A stretch of DNA of 64,000 nucleotides from Micromonospora terminaliae (GTDB taxonomy: Bacteria; Actinomycetota; Actinomycetes; Mycobacteriales; Micromonosporaceae). Each line of letters opens with the position of its first letter. Position 1 is the first letter of the stretch. Below the pieces are notes generated by a model that did no database searches, was not told the DNA's origin, and saw only the letters and a program-made list of their open reading frames with translations. The stretch is taken from contig NZ_CP045309.1 of the NCBI RefSeq assembly GCF_009671205.1, positions 4,960,001 to 5,024,000 on the forward strand. The letters are read 5' to 3'. This document shows positions 50,390-58,949 of this stretch, piece by piece. Both the position numbers and the translations under genes were made by a program.

Positions 50390-51751
50390 TCACCACGAGC
50401 ATGCGAGGGCGGGGTCACCGAGCCGGCCGGCCAGGCGTACCCGGTGCTCGGCGATCGCCTCGCCGTAGACGGCGAGCAGGCCGGAGACGGTGCGGTGCCA
50501 GGAGAAGTCGCGCGCGTGCCGCTCGGCGCCGCGGCCCAGGGCGGCCCGGCGCAGCCGGTCGGGCAGGAGGCGGGCCAGCGTACGGGCCCAGTCGACCGGG
50601 TCGTGGCCGTCGATGAGGACCCCGCTGACGCCGTCCCGGACCGCGGTGACCAGCCCGCCCACGGCGGCCGCCAGCACCGGGGTGCCGCACGCCTGGGCCT
50701 CCAGCGCGACCAGCCCGAACGACTCGTTGTGCGAGGGCACCGCGACCAGGTCGGCCGCCCGGTACAGGGCGGGCAGGTCGTCGCCGGTCTGCGGCGGCAG
50801 GAACCGCACCCGGTCGGCGACGCCGAGCGAGCCGGCCAGCTCCATGAGGGCGGTGGGGCGGTCCAGCCCCGTGCCGCTCGGGCCGCCGCAGATCACCACG
50901 GTCACCTCGTCGGCGAGTGCGGGCTCCCGGTCGCGCAGCGCGGCGACCGCCCGGATGAGCACGTCCGGGGCCTTGAGCGGCTGGATCCGGCCGACGAAGG
51001 CCACCACGTAGCCGCGGGCCGGCAGGCCGAGGCGGCGGCGGGCCGCCAGCACGGCCGCGTCCCGGTCGCCGCGGGCCGGGCGGAACCGGTCCAGGTCCAC
51101 GCCGGGCTCCACCACGGCCACCCGGGCGGGTTCGGCGTCGTACCGGTCGACCAGGTCGCGGGCCTCGGCCCGCGTGTTGGCGACCAGCCGGTCGGACTCG
51201 GCGACCACCTGCTCCTCGCCGATGACGCGGGCCTTGGGCTCGGGCCGGTCCCCGGCGGCGAGCTGGGCGTTCTTGACCTTGGCCAGGGTGTGTGCGGTGT
51301 GCACCAGGGGCACGCCCCAGCGCTCCTTGGCCAGCCAGCCCACCTGGCCGGAGAGCCAGTAGTGCGAGTGGATCAGGTCGTAGTGGCCTGGCGGCCGGGC
51401 CGCCTCGGCGCGGAGCACGCCGGCCGTGAAGGCGCAGAGCTGGCCGGGAAGCTCCTCCTTGGTCAGCCCCTCCAGGGGGCCGGCGGTGACGTGCCGGACG
51501 CTCACTCCGGGCGCCATCTCGACCACCGGCGGCAGGTCGCCGGAGGTGGCCCGGGTGAAGATCTCCACCTCGACGTCGGCCTCGGCCAGGCGCCGGGCGA
51601 CCTCCAGGATGTAGACGTTCATGCCGCCGGCGTCGCCCGTGCCGGGCTGGTGCAGCGGCGAGGTGTGCACGGAGAGGGTGGCGATCCGGCGCGGCCGCGG
51701 CCACGGCAGGGCACCTCGCTGACGACCGACACCGGTGTGCAACTCCGCCAC
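50390..51751 (-). CDS. mshA: D-inositol-3-phosphate glycosyltransferase (mycothiol synthesis)
   Basis: First step of mycothiol synthesis: transfers GlcNAc from UDP-GlcNAc to inositol-3-phosphate. 453 residues from GTG 51751 (GGGAG 7 bp upstream). It is a GT4 fold with [25 protein letters not shown] at the N-terminus, [44 protein letters not shown], and the nucleotide-sugar motif [20 protein letters not shown]. The MDMPI-family gene nearby uses mycothiol. Confidence 0.96.
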   Translation of the reverse strand: MAELHTGVGRQRGALPWPRPRRIATLSVHTSPLHQPGTGDAGGMNVYILEVARRLAEADVEVEIFTRATSGDLPPVVEMAPGVSVRHVTAGPLEGLTKEELPGQLCAFTAGVLRAEAARPPGHYDLIHSHYWLSGQVGWLAKERWGVPLVHTAHTLAKVKNAQLAAGDRPEPKARVIGEEQVVAESDRLVANTRAEARDLVDRYDAEPARVAVVEPGVDLDRFRPARGDRDAAVLAARRRLGLPARGYVVAFVGRIQPLKAPDVLIRAVAALRDREPALADEVTVVICGGPSGTGLDRPTALMELAGSLGVADRVRFLPPQTGDDLPALYRAADLVAVPSHNESFGLVALEAQACGTPVLAAAVGGLVTAVRDGVSGVLIDGHDPVDWARTLARLLPDRLRRAALGRGAERHARDFSWHRTVSGLLAVYGEAIAEHRVRLAGRLGDPALACSW

Positions 51752-51922
51752 GTCCGCTCCCTCTGTCACGGTTGATGCCGTCCCGCACCACCGGCGCATC
51801 TCGGTCAACCTCCGCGCCGGATGTCATCTTCCCCATCGGGCTTCGGAAATGCGTCCCGGCGGGTCCCGGGCGTGACGGACCTCATCACCGCGAGGAGCGG
51901 GGCGGCGGGTGAGAATGACCGG

Positions 51923-52684
51923 ATGACCTCAGTCGCCATCGTCACCGGGGCGTCCAGCGGGATCGGCGCGGCCACGGCCCGCCGGCTGGCCGCCGAGGGT
52001 TTCCACGTGCTCGCCGCCGCGCGGCGTACCGACCGGCTGGCCGGCCTCGTCGCCGAGATCGAGGCGGCCGGCGGCGCGGCCACGGCGGTGGAGTGCGACG
52101 TCACCGCCGACGAGTCGGTCGCCGGGCTGGCCGCCGCGGCCGCCGCCGCGCCCGGGCCGGTCACCCTGCTGGTCAACAATGCCGGCGGGGCGCGCGGGCT
52201 GGACCCGGTGGAGTCCGCCGACGTGGGCGACTGGCAGTGGATGTACGACGTCAACGTGCTCGGCACGCTCCGGGTCACCAAGGCCCTGCTGCCCGCGCTG
52301 GAGTCCTCCGGTGCCGGCACCGTCGTCATCATCAGCTCCACCGCCGGGCACGTCGTCTACGAGGGCGGCGGCGGCTACACGGCGGCCAAGCACGCGCAGA
52401 CCGCGATGGCCGGCACGCTCCGGCTGGAGTTGTGCGGCCGCCCGGTCCGGGTGATCGAGATCGACCCGGGCATGGTCAAGACCGAGGAGTTCGGCCTGGT
52501 CCGGTTCGGCGGCGACGCCGACCGGGCCGCGGCGGTCTACGCCGGGGTGGCCGAGCCGCTGGTCGCCGAGGACGTGGCCGACTGCGTCGCCTGGTGCGCC
52601 ACCCGCCCGCACCACGTCAACATCGACCAGCTCGTGGTCCGCCCGCTGGCCCAGGCCGCCCAGCACAAGGTGCACCGGGCCTAG
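51923..52684 (+). CDS. Short-chain dehydrogenase/reductase
   Basis: 253 residues, classical SDR. The cofactor loop is TGASSGIGAAT, with AARRTDRL suggesting NADP(H). NNAGG, the catalytic serine (IISSTAGH) and YTAAKHA (Tyr and Lys) are all present. GAGAAT (51911-51916) lies 6 nt before the ATG, a possible -10 of a leaderless message. It is divergent from mshA, as Rv0484c is near mshA in mycobacteria (from memory). The substrate is unknown. Confidence 0.9.
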   Translation: MTSVAIVTGASSGIGAATARRLAAEGFHVLAAARRTDRLAGLVAEIEAAGGAATAVECDVTADESVAGLAAAAAAAPGPVTLLVNNAGGARGLDPVESADVGDWQWMYDVNVLGTLRVTKALLPALESSGAGTVVIISSTAGHVVYEGGGGYTAAKHAQTAMAGTLRLELCGRPVRVIEIDPGMVKTEEFGLVRFGGDADRAAAVYAGVAEPLVAEDVADCVAWCATRPHHVNIDQLVVRPLAQAAQHKVHRA

Positions 52685-52692
52685 CGTGAAGC

Positions 52693-52735
52693 ACGAGGAG
52701 TGAGCCGATCTTGCGAGCCCCGCAGTCGCGAACGG
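52693..52735. repeat. Short intergenic element with inverted repeat
   Basis: The segment CGAGGAGTGAGCCGATC followed by TTGCGAGCCCCGCAGTCGCG resembles a short repeat that I recall in Micromonosporaceae intergenic DNA. GAGCCC/GGGCTC arms (about 52716-52743) run up to the methyltransferase start. Confidence 0.35.
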
Positions 52736-52745
52736 TAGGGCTCTG

Positions 52746-53528
52746 ATGGCCCGGCCGCTCGGGGTCGTCACCCGGGGCACGACGAATCCGAACCGGCTCC
52801 GCCGGGTGGACAACTGGATCGCCGCGACCTGTGGTGACGCCCTGCGCGCCGCCGCCGACCCGCTCGTGGTCGACCTCGGCTACGGCGCCACCCCGGTGAC
52901 CGCCGTCGAGCTGCGGGCCCGGCTCGCGGCCGCGGTCCGCGCGGACGTCCGGGTCGTCGGGCTGGAGATCGATCCGGTACGCGTGGCCGCCGCCCAGCCG
53001 GCCGCCGACCCGCCGGGGCTCACCTTCGCCCGGGGCGGCTTCGAGCTGGCCGGGCTGCGCCCCGCCCTGGTCCGGGCGTTCAACGTGCTGCGCCAGTACG
53101 ACGAGGGCGAGGTGCCCGGAGCCTGGCGCACGGTCACCGACGGGCTCGCCCCGGGCGGGCTGCTGGTCGAGGGCACGTGCGACGAGCTGGGGCGGCTCGG
53201 CGCCTGGGTGCTGCTCGACGCGGCCGGCCCGCGCACGCTGACCCTGGCCGCGAAGCTCACCACGCTGGCGAGCCCGGCCCAGCTCGCCGAGCGGCTGCCC
53301 AAGGCGCTCATCCACCGCAACGTCCCCGGCGAACCGATCCACGACCTGATCCAGGCCCTGGAGAGCGCCTGGCAGTCCACGGCCGGCTACGCCCCCTTCG
53401 GCCCCCGCGACCGCTGGACGAGAACGATCGCCGCGGTGAAGGCGGCAGGCTGGCCGGTCCAGAACCGCCCAAGCCGCTGGCGCCTGGGCGGACTGACCGT
53501 CCCCTGGCCGGCGGTAGCCCCCACCTGA
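52746..53528 (+). CDS. Class I SAM-dependent methyltransferase-like protein
   Basis: 260 residues. A Rossmann-like start LVVDLGYGATPVTAVELRARL is followed by an acidic strand-2 end (VGLEIDPVRVAAAQ) and LVRAFNVLRQYDEGEVPGAWR, consistent with a class I methyltransferase. Motif I is DLGYGATP rather than ExGxGxG. The acceptor is unknown. TAGGGC ends 4 nt before the ATG, which is closer than in the other leaderless candidates here. It converges with murB. Confidence 0.75.
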   Translation: MARPLGVVTRGTTNPNRLRRVDNWIAATCGDALRAAADPLVVDLGYGATPVTAVELRARLAAAVRADVRVVGLEIDPVRVAAAQPAADPPGLTFARGGFELAGLRPALVRAFNVLRQYDEGEVPGAWRTVTDGLAPGGLLVEGTCDELGRLGAWVLLDAAGPRTLTLAAKLTTLASPAQLAERLPKALIHRNVPGEPIHDLIQALESAWQSTAGYAPFGPRDRWTRTIAAVKAAGWPVQNRPSRWRLGGLTVPWPAVAPT

Positions 53529-53559
53529 CCCTGCCGCCGTCCGCCCGCCGCGGGCGGGG

Positions 53560-54651
53560 CTAGATTGCGCAGTTGATCAGGACGGGTTCGGGGTGGAGGG
53601 CTACTCCGAAGCGGGTTTCCACGCCAGTGCGGATGTCGCGGGCCAAGGTCAGCAGGGCTGCCGTACTTGCGGTGCCGGTCTGGTTCGTCAGGGCCAGCGT
53701 GTGCTTCGTGGAGATCGCCACGCCCTCGGGGCCGGTGTGGCCCTTGCCGAAGCCGGCCTTGTCGATCAGCCAGGCGGCGCTCACCTTGACCCGGTCCCCC
53801 GGGCACGGCCAGGACGGCGGCTCACCCAGGTCGGCGGCGCGCTCCCGTAGCAGCTCGTAGGCCTCCGGCTCCAGCACCGGGTTGGTGAAGAACGAGCCCA
53901 CCGACCAGGTGTCCGGGTCCTGCGCGTCGAGCACCATGCCCTTGCCGGCGCGCAGCCGCCGCACGGTGGCCCGGGCCTCCGCCAGCGGCACCCGGTCGCC
54001 CACCTCGACGCCGAGCGCCCGGGCCAGCTCGGCGTAGCGCACCGGGCCGGAGAGTGGGGAGCGGGTGAGCCGGAAGTCGACCGAGAGCACCACCCAGCGG
54101 TCGCTGTACTTGAAGATGCTGCCCCGGTAGGCGAACCCGCAGTCCGCCGCCGCGATCCGGACAACCTTGCCCTCGGTCCGGTCGTACGCCGCCACGGCGG
54201 TGATCGTCTCGGCCACCTCCTGGCCGTACGCGCCGACGTTCTGGATCGGGGTGGCGCCGGCCGAGCCGGGGATGCCGGAGAGGCACTCCAGCCCCGACCA
54301 GCCGCGCTCGACGGTGGCGGCGACCAGGTCGTCCCAGGGCTCGCCGGCCTCGACACGTACGGTGACCGTCTCGGCGTCCTCAGCGATCACCTGGAAGCCG
54401 CGTGATCGGATGAGCACGACGGTGCCGGGGAAGCCCTGGTCGCCGATCACCACGTTGCTGCCGCCGGCCAGCAGCAGGACGGCCTGCTCCCGGGCCTCCG
54501 CGTCCTGGACCTTCCGGACGATCTCGTCGGCGCTGCTGGCGATCTCCAGCCGCCCGGCCGGGCCGCCCAGGCGCAGCGTGGTGTAGCGCGCCAGGGTGGC
54601 CGGGTCGATCGGGTCGGCTCCGGTCGTCGGTTCGGCGTAGACGTCTGACAC
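53560..54651 (-). CDS. murB: UDP-N-acetylenolpyruvoylglucosamine reductase
   Basis: Reduces UDP-GlcNAc-enolpyruvate to UDP-MurNAc, an FAD enzyme of cytoplasmic peptidoglycan precursor synthesis. 363 residues from GTG 54651. Motifs are LLLAGGSNVVIGDQGFPGTVV (FAD), LSGIPGSAGATPIQNVGAYGQEV, FAYRGSIFKYSDRWVVLSV, VGSFFTNPV (active Ser) and SAAWLIDKAGFGKGH with HTLALTN, as in type I MurB. TAGGGT (54659-54664) lies 7 nt upstream, so the message may be leaderless. Confidence 0.96.
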   Translation of the reverse strand: MSDVYAEPTTGADPIDPATLARYTTLRLGGPAGRLEIASSADEIVRKVQDAEAREQAVLLLAGGSNVVIGDQGFPGTVVLIRSRGFQVIAEDAETVTVRVEAGEPWDDLVAATVERGWSGLECLSGIPGSAGATPIQNVGAYGQEVAETITAVAAYDRTEGKVVRIAAADCGFAYRGSIFKYSDRWVVLSVDFRLTRSPLSGPVRYAELARALGVEVGDRVPLAEARATVRRLRAGKGMVLDAQDPDTWSVGSFFTNPVLEPEAYELLRERAADLGEPPSWPCPGDRVKVSAAWLIDKAGFGKGHTGPEGVAISTKHTLALTNQTGTASTAALLTLARDIRTGVETRFGVALHPEPVLINCAI

Positions 54652-54721
54652 GCCTCTCACCCTAGGCTGAGGGGTAGCCGCGGCACCCACTGGTGGCCCG
54701 GTCACCCCCGGGAGGATTGCG

Positions 54722-55477
54722 ATGAGCAGACTGCACGGCACGAAGGACTTCTGGATCGGCGCGTTGCGGACGGAGGGTCCCGCCTTCGCCGCCGCAGTCG
54801 CCGAGGCGCCCCCCGAGACACCGGTGCTGTCCTGTCCTGGCTGGACGGTCGCCGACCTCGCCCACCACCTCACCCGGATGTACGTCTGGGCCCGGACGGT
54901 GCTGACCGCCGGGACGGCCAGCCGTCCGGAGCGGCACGACCCGGAACCGCCGGCCGGCCGCACCCCGGAGCAGTGGTACCGCCAGGAGTACGAGCGGCTG
55001 ATGACGCTCTTCGAGGCGCTCGACCCGGAGGCCCCGGCGTGGAACTTCGCCCCGCAGCCGAAGAAGGCGGCCTTCTGGCCGCGCCGGGCGGCGCACGAGA
55101 CCGCGGTGCACCGCTGGGACGCCCAGCTGGCGATCGGCGCGGGTGAGCCGATCGAGGCCAAGCTGGCGGCCGACGGGGTGAGCGAGGTGCTGGACACCTG
55201 GCTGCCGGCGGGCCGGCGGATTCAGCCGGGCCAGTGGCACGGCGTGGTCCAGCTGACCGCCACCGACGCCGCCCAGGAGTGGTACCTGCGGCTGCGCGGC
55301 GAGGGCATCGCCCTGCTGGACACCGCGACGATCCTCGATCACGACGAGCACCACGCCCGCGCGCAGGTCACCGGCACCGCCAGCGACCTGCTGCTGGCCG
55401 TGATGGGCCGGATCAGCTTCGATGCCCTCGGGGTGGCCGGCGACCGGCGCCTGCTCGACGGGCTGCGGGTGGGCTGA
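54722..55477 (+). CDS. Mycothiol-dependent maleylpyruvate isomerase-family protein
   Basis: 251 residues. An N-terminal MDMPI/DinB-like helical bundle contains CPGWTVADLAHHLTRMY (metal His) and RRAAHETAVHRWDAQLAIG (His-Glu-His/Asp pattern), followed by a C-terminal SCP2-like domain (LTATDAAQEWYLRLRG, VTGTASDLLLAVMGR). Members use a divalent metal and often mycothiol, fitting the presence of mshA. ATG 54722 has GGGAGG 6 bp upstream. The true substrate is unknown; many family members are not isomerases. Confidence 0.85.
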   Translation: MSRLHGTKDFWIGALRTEGPAFAAAVAEAPPETPVLSCPGWTVADLAHHLTRMYVWARTVLTAGTASRPERHDPEPPAGRTPEQWYRQEYERLMTLFEALDPEAPAWNFAPQPKKAAFWPRRAAHETAVHRWDAQLAIGAGEPIEAKLAADGVSEVLDTWLPAGRRIQPGQWHGVVQLTATDAAQEWYLRLRGEGIALLDTATILDHDEHHARAQVTGTASDLLLAVMGRISFDALGVAGDRRLLDGLRVG

Positions 55478-55503
55478 CCCCCGGCTGACCCCGCCGGGGG
55501 GTC
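55476..55503 (+). terminator. Hairpin after the MDMPI-family gene
   Basis: GACCCCCGG and CCGGGGGGTC pair with one bulged G, starting within the stop codon region. It separates the gene from the sugar ABC operon. Confidence 0.55.
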
Positions 55504-55572
55504 GCGCGGACATCGGGCGGAGAGCGGCGTTTCCCACCCGGAACGCACTCTCCGCCCTTTTCCGGACTCCGT

Positions 55573-55584
55573 GAGAGCGCTCTC
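55573..55584. promoter_or_regulatory. LacI-family operator 1
   Basis: Perfect palindrome GAGAGCGCTCTC immediately upstream of TTGACA. The central CG-flanked form resembles CebR-type LacI operators (TGGGAGCGCTCCCA, from memory). Confidence 0.8.
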
Positions 55585-55613
55585 TTGACACGTCACGCGA
55601 CACCCACCACCCT
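55585..55613 (+). promoter_or_regulatory. Sugar ABC operon promoter
   Basis: Consensus TTGACA (55585-55590), a 17-bp spacer and CACCCT (55608-55613). Operator 1 abuts the -35 and operator 2 covers the predicted start. Confidence 0.65.
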
Positions 55614-55618
55614 GTCGT

Positions 55619-55630
55619 GAGAGCGCTCTC
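55619..55630. promoter_or_regulatory. LacI-family operator 2
   Basis: Second perfect GAGAGCGCTCTC, with extended flanks GTGAGAGC/GCTCTCTCA. It lies 46 bp from operator 1, over the transcription start. Confidence 0.8.
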
Positions 55631-55683
55631 TCAGTACCGGAACCGCCCGCCACCACCCGATACCTAGAGGGGTCAGATAAGAG

Positions 55684-56994
55684 ATGGTCACCTTCACGCG
55701 CCGCCGCCTGGCCGCGGTGGCCCTGGTCGCCACCACCGCGCTGCTGGGCGCCACCGCCTGCGGGGGCGGTGACGACGAGGCCGCCGCCGGTGGCCCGGTC
55801 ACGCTCACCGTCGACGTCTTCGGTCAGTTCGGCTACGAGGAGCTCTACAAGGAGTACATGGCCGGCCACCCCGACGTGAAGATCGTCGAGCGGGGCACCG
55901 GCAGCAACCTGGACGAGTACTCGCCGAAACTCACCCAGTGGCTCGCCGCGGGCAAGGGCGCGGGCGACATCGTCGCCATCGAGGAGGGCCTGCTGGTCGA
56001 GTACAAGGCCAACCCGCAGAACTTCGTCAACCTGCTCGACCACGGGGCCGCCGACCTGAAGGGCAACTTCCTGGACTGGAAGTGGAACCAGGGGCTCACC
56101 GCCGACGGCAAGCAGCTCATCGGTCTCGGCACCGACGTCGGCGGCATGGCCATGTGCTACCGCAAGGACCTGTTCGCCAAGGCCGGGCTGCCCACCGACC
56201 GCGAGGCCGTCTCGAAGCTCTGGCCCACCTGGGCGGACTACATCAGGGTGGGCGAGCAGTTCAAGGCGAAGAACACGGGCGCCTCGTTCCTGGACGCGGC
56301 GACCAACACGTTCAACACCATCCTGCTCCAGACCGCCGGCAACACCACCGGCTACAGCTACTACGACACGAGCGACAAGCTGGTCGTCGACAGCAACCCG
56401 GCCGTGCGGCAGGCGTACGACACCACCATGGACATCATCGACTCCGGCCTGTCCGGCCGGTACGGGTCGTGGTCGGAGGAGTGGGTCTCGGCGTTCAAGC
56501 AGTCGAAGTTCGCCACCATCGCCTGCCCGGCCTGGATGACCGGCGTCATCGAGGGCAACGCCGGCGCGGGCGCGAAGGGCAATTGGGACATCGCCCAGGT
56601 GCCCGGCAACGGCGGCAACTGGGGTGGCTCCTTCCTGGCCGTGCCGAAGCAGGGCAGGCACCAGGCCGAGGCGATCGAGCTGGCGAAGTTCCTGACCAGC
56701 GCCAAGGGTCAGATCGGCGCGTTCAAGGCCAAGGGCCCGCTGCCCTCGTCCCCGCAGGCGCTGGCGGACCCGGCGATCGTCGAGTCGACCAACGCGTACT
56801 TCTCGGCGGCGCCGGTCGGAAAGATCTTCGCCGAGGGCGCCAAGAGCCTGAAGCCCGTCTACATGGGCCCGAAGAACCAGGCCGTACGCACCGAGGTGGA
56901 GAACGCCGTCCGCACCGTGGAGCTGGGCAAGCGCAGCCCCGAGCAGGGCTGGACCGACGCGGTCGAGAACGCGAAGAAGGCCGCGGCCAAGTAA
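55684..56994 (+). CDS. Sugar-binding lipoprotein of a CUT1 ABC transporter
   Basis: 436 residues. The lipobox LGATACGGG (Cys26) follows a basic hydrophobic signal. The extracellular solute-binding fold (family 1) shows VTLTVDVFGQFGYEELYKEY, AAGKGAGDIVAIEEG, GLGTDVGGMAMCYRKDLFAKAGL and WGGSFLAVPKQGRHQAEAIELAKFLTS. It resembles CebE-like oligosaccharide receptors. No ATPase is encoded in the operon, so a shared MsiK-type ATPase elsewhere is likely, as is usual for actinobacterial CUT1 systems. The sugar is unknown. Confidence 0.93.
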   Translation: MVTFTRRRLAAVALVATTALLGATACGGGDDEAAAGGPVTLTVDVFGQFGYEELYKEYMAGHPDVKIVERGTGSNLDEYSPKLTQWLAAGKGAGDIVAIEEGLLVEYKANPQNFVNLLDHGAADLKGNFLDWKWNQGLTADGKQLIGLGTDVGGMAMCYRKDLFAKAGLPTDREAVSKLWPTWADYIRVGEQFKAKNTGASFLDAATNTFNTILLQTAGNTTGYSYYDTSDKLVVDSNPAVRQAYDTTMDIIDSGLSGRYGSWSEEWVSAFKQSKFATIACPAWMTGVIEGNAGAGAKGNWDIAQVPGNGGNWGGSFLAVPKQGRHQAEAIELAKFLTSAKGQIGAFKAKGPLPSSPQALADPAIVESTNAYFSAAPVGKIFAEGAKSLKPVYMGPKNQAVRTEVENAVRTVELGKRSPEQGWTDAVENAKKAAAK

Positions 56995-57065
56995 CCCGAG
57001 CCAGGCCGTGCGGGCGGTTCCCGGTCGACGGGTGCCGCCCGCACGGCGGAAAGGAGTCCCGGGCC

Positions 57066-58055
57066 ATGGCAGTCCAGCTCGACGCCCGCCCGCCGGTCGC
57101 ACCGGCACCCGGCACCACCCGCCCCTCCCGGGGCGCCCGGCTCAGCCGGTTCGACACGCGATACTCGCCCTACCTGTACATCGCCCCGTTCTTCCTGCTC
57201 TTCGGGGTCTTCGGGGTCTACCCGCTGGCCTACACCTTCTGGGTCTCGCTGCACGACTGGGACCTGCTCGGCGTCGAGCACCCGTACGTCGGGTTCGACA
57301 ACTACCGCCAGTTGCTGGCCGACCCCGACTTCTGGCACTCGGTGGTCAACACCCTCGGCATCTTCGTCATCTCCACGGTTCCGCAACTGCTGCTCGCGCT
57401 CTGGCTGGCCAACCTGCTCAACCGGCAGCTCCGCGCCCGGACCACCTGGCGGATGGCGGTGCTGATCCCCAACGTCACCTCGACCGCCGCCGTGGCGATC
57501 GTCTTCGCCGTGCTCTTCGGCCGCGACTTCGGCATGGTCAACTGGCTGCTCGACCACGTCGGCGTCGAGGCCGTCGACTGGAAGGCCAACCGGTTCGCCT
57601 CCTGGGTGGCCATCTCCGCCATGGTCGACTGGCGGTGGACCGGCTACAACGCGCTCATCTTCCTGGCCGCCATGCAGGCCATCCCGCGGGACCTCTACGA
57701 GTCCGCCGCGATCGACGGCGCGGGCCGGGCCCGGCAGTTCTGGTCGATCACCGTGCCGCTGCTCAAACCGACGATCATCTTCGCGGTCATCATCTCCACC
57801 ATCGGCGGGCTCCAGCTCTTCACCGAGCCCCGGCTGTTCAACTCGGGCACCAACGCGATCCGCGGCGGACCGCTGCGCGAGTCGCAGACGGTGACCATGT
57901 ACATGTTCGAGAACGCCTTCGCGCCGCACTACAACTTCGGCTACGGCTCGGCGATCGCCTGGCTGCTCTTCGCCCTCATCGCGGTGGTCGCGGCCGTCAA
58001 CGTCCTGCTCCTCCGCCGGCTGGGCGGCGGCGCACGCAAGGAGGAGATCCGATGA
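57066..58055 (+). CDS. Sugar ABC transporter permease (CebF/MalF-like)
   Basis: 329 residues from ATG 57066 (AAGGAG 9 bp upstream). Six membrane helices, the first being YLYIAPFFLLFGVFGVYPLAYTFWVSL. The EAA loop that contacts the ATPase is YESAAIDGAGRARQFWSITVPLLKP. It forms the translocation pore with the next gene, which overlaps by 4 bp. Confidence 0.95.
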   Translation: MAVQLDARPPVAPAPGTTRPSRGARLSRFDTRYSPYLYIAPFFLLFGVFGVYPLAYTFWVSLHDWDLLGVEHPYVGFDNYRQLLADPDFWHSVVNTLGIFVISTVPQLLLALWLANLLNRQLRARTTWRMAVLIPNVTSTAAVAIVFAVLFGRDFGMVNWLLDHVGVEAVDWKANRFASWVAISAMVDWRWTGYNALIFLAAMQAIPRDLYESAAIDGAGRARQFWSITVPLLKPTIIFAVIISTIGGLQLFTEPRLFNSGTNAIRGGPLRESQTVTMYMFENAFAPHYNFGYGSAIAWLLFALIAVVAAVNVLLLRRLGGGARKEEIR

Positions 58056-58885
58056 CCCGCCTCTGGTCGGCCGGCCGGCTCACCTACCTGGCGCTGGCCG
58101 TCACCGCTCTGATGTCGATCTTCCCGATCTACTGGATGTTCGTGGTGGCCAGCCGGACCAGTGACGCCATGGGGCAGGTCCCGCCCCCGGTCACGCCGGG
58201 CGGCAACCTCGGCGCCAACATCGCCCGGCTGTTCGCCAACACCGACGCGTACTTCCTCACCGGTCTGGTCAACTCGGCGATCGTGGCCGGCACCGTCACC
58301 GTCTCGGTGGTCTTCTTCTCCACCCTGGCCGGGTTCGCCTTCGCCAAGCTGCGCTTCCGCGGGCGCAACGCGCTGCTGCTGGTCATCGTGGCCACCATGA
58401 TGGTGCCGACCCAGCTCGGCGTGATCCCGCTCTACCTGCTCATGACGAAACTGAACTGGAACGACCGGCTGCCGGCCGTCATCGTGCCGGCCCTGGTCAC
58501 CGGTTTCGGCGTGTTCATGATGCGTCAGTACGCCGGCCAGGCGGTCAGCACCGAGCTGATCGAGGCGGCCCGGATGGACGGCTGCAACACCGCGCGGATC
58601 TACTGGAACGTGGTGCTGCCCGCGCTGCGCCCGGCCGCCGCCGTGCTGGGCCTGCTCACCTTCATGACCACCTGGAACGACTTCCTGTGGCCGTACGCGG
58701 TGCTCAACGATCCGGAGAACCCGACCGTGCAGCTGTCGCTGCGAGCCCTGTCGGACGGCTACTACCAGGACATGTCCCAGGTGTTCACCGGCACGGCGAT
58801 CGCCACCCTGCCCCTGCTGCTGGTGTTCGTGGCATTCGGCCGCCAGATCATCGGCGGGATCATGGAGGGCGCCGTGAAGGCGTGA
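58052..58885 (+). CDS. Sugar ABC transporter permease (CebG/MalG-like)
   Basis: 277 residues from ATG 58052, overlapping the previous permease as ATGA. Six membrane helices; the EAA loop is IEAARMDGCNTARIYWNVVLPALRP, and TWNDFLWPYAVL is the usual MalG-family segment before helix 5. The following LacI gene starts 64 bp on. Confidence 0.95.
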   Translation: MTRLWSAGRLTYLALAVTALMSIFPIYWMFVVASRTSDAMGQVPPPVTPGGNLGANIARLFANTDAYFLTGLVNSAIVAGTVTVSVVFFSTLAGFAFAKLRFRGRNALLLVIVATMMVPTQLGVIPLYLLMTKLNWNDRLPAVIVPALVTGFGVFMMRQYAGQAVSTELIEAARMDGCNTARIYWNVVLPALRPAAAVLGLLTFMTTWNDFLWPYAVLNDPENPTVQLSLRALSDGYYQDMSQVFTGTAIATLPLLLVFVAFGRQIIGGIMEGAVKA

Positions 58886-58949
58886 CGGAGTGGCCGTGCG
58901 GGACCTGCGCCGTCATCTCGTATGGTCGTTGCTGGACAACGAGGTGGTG

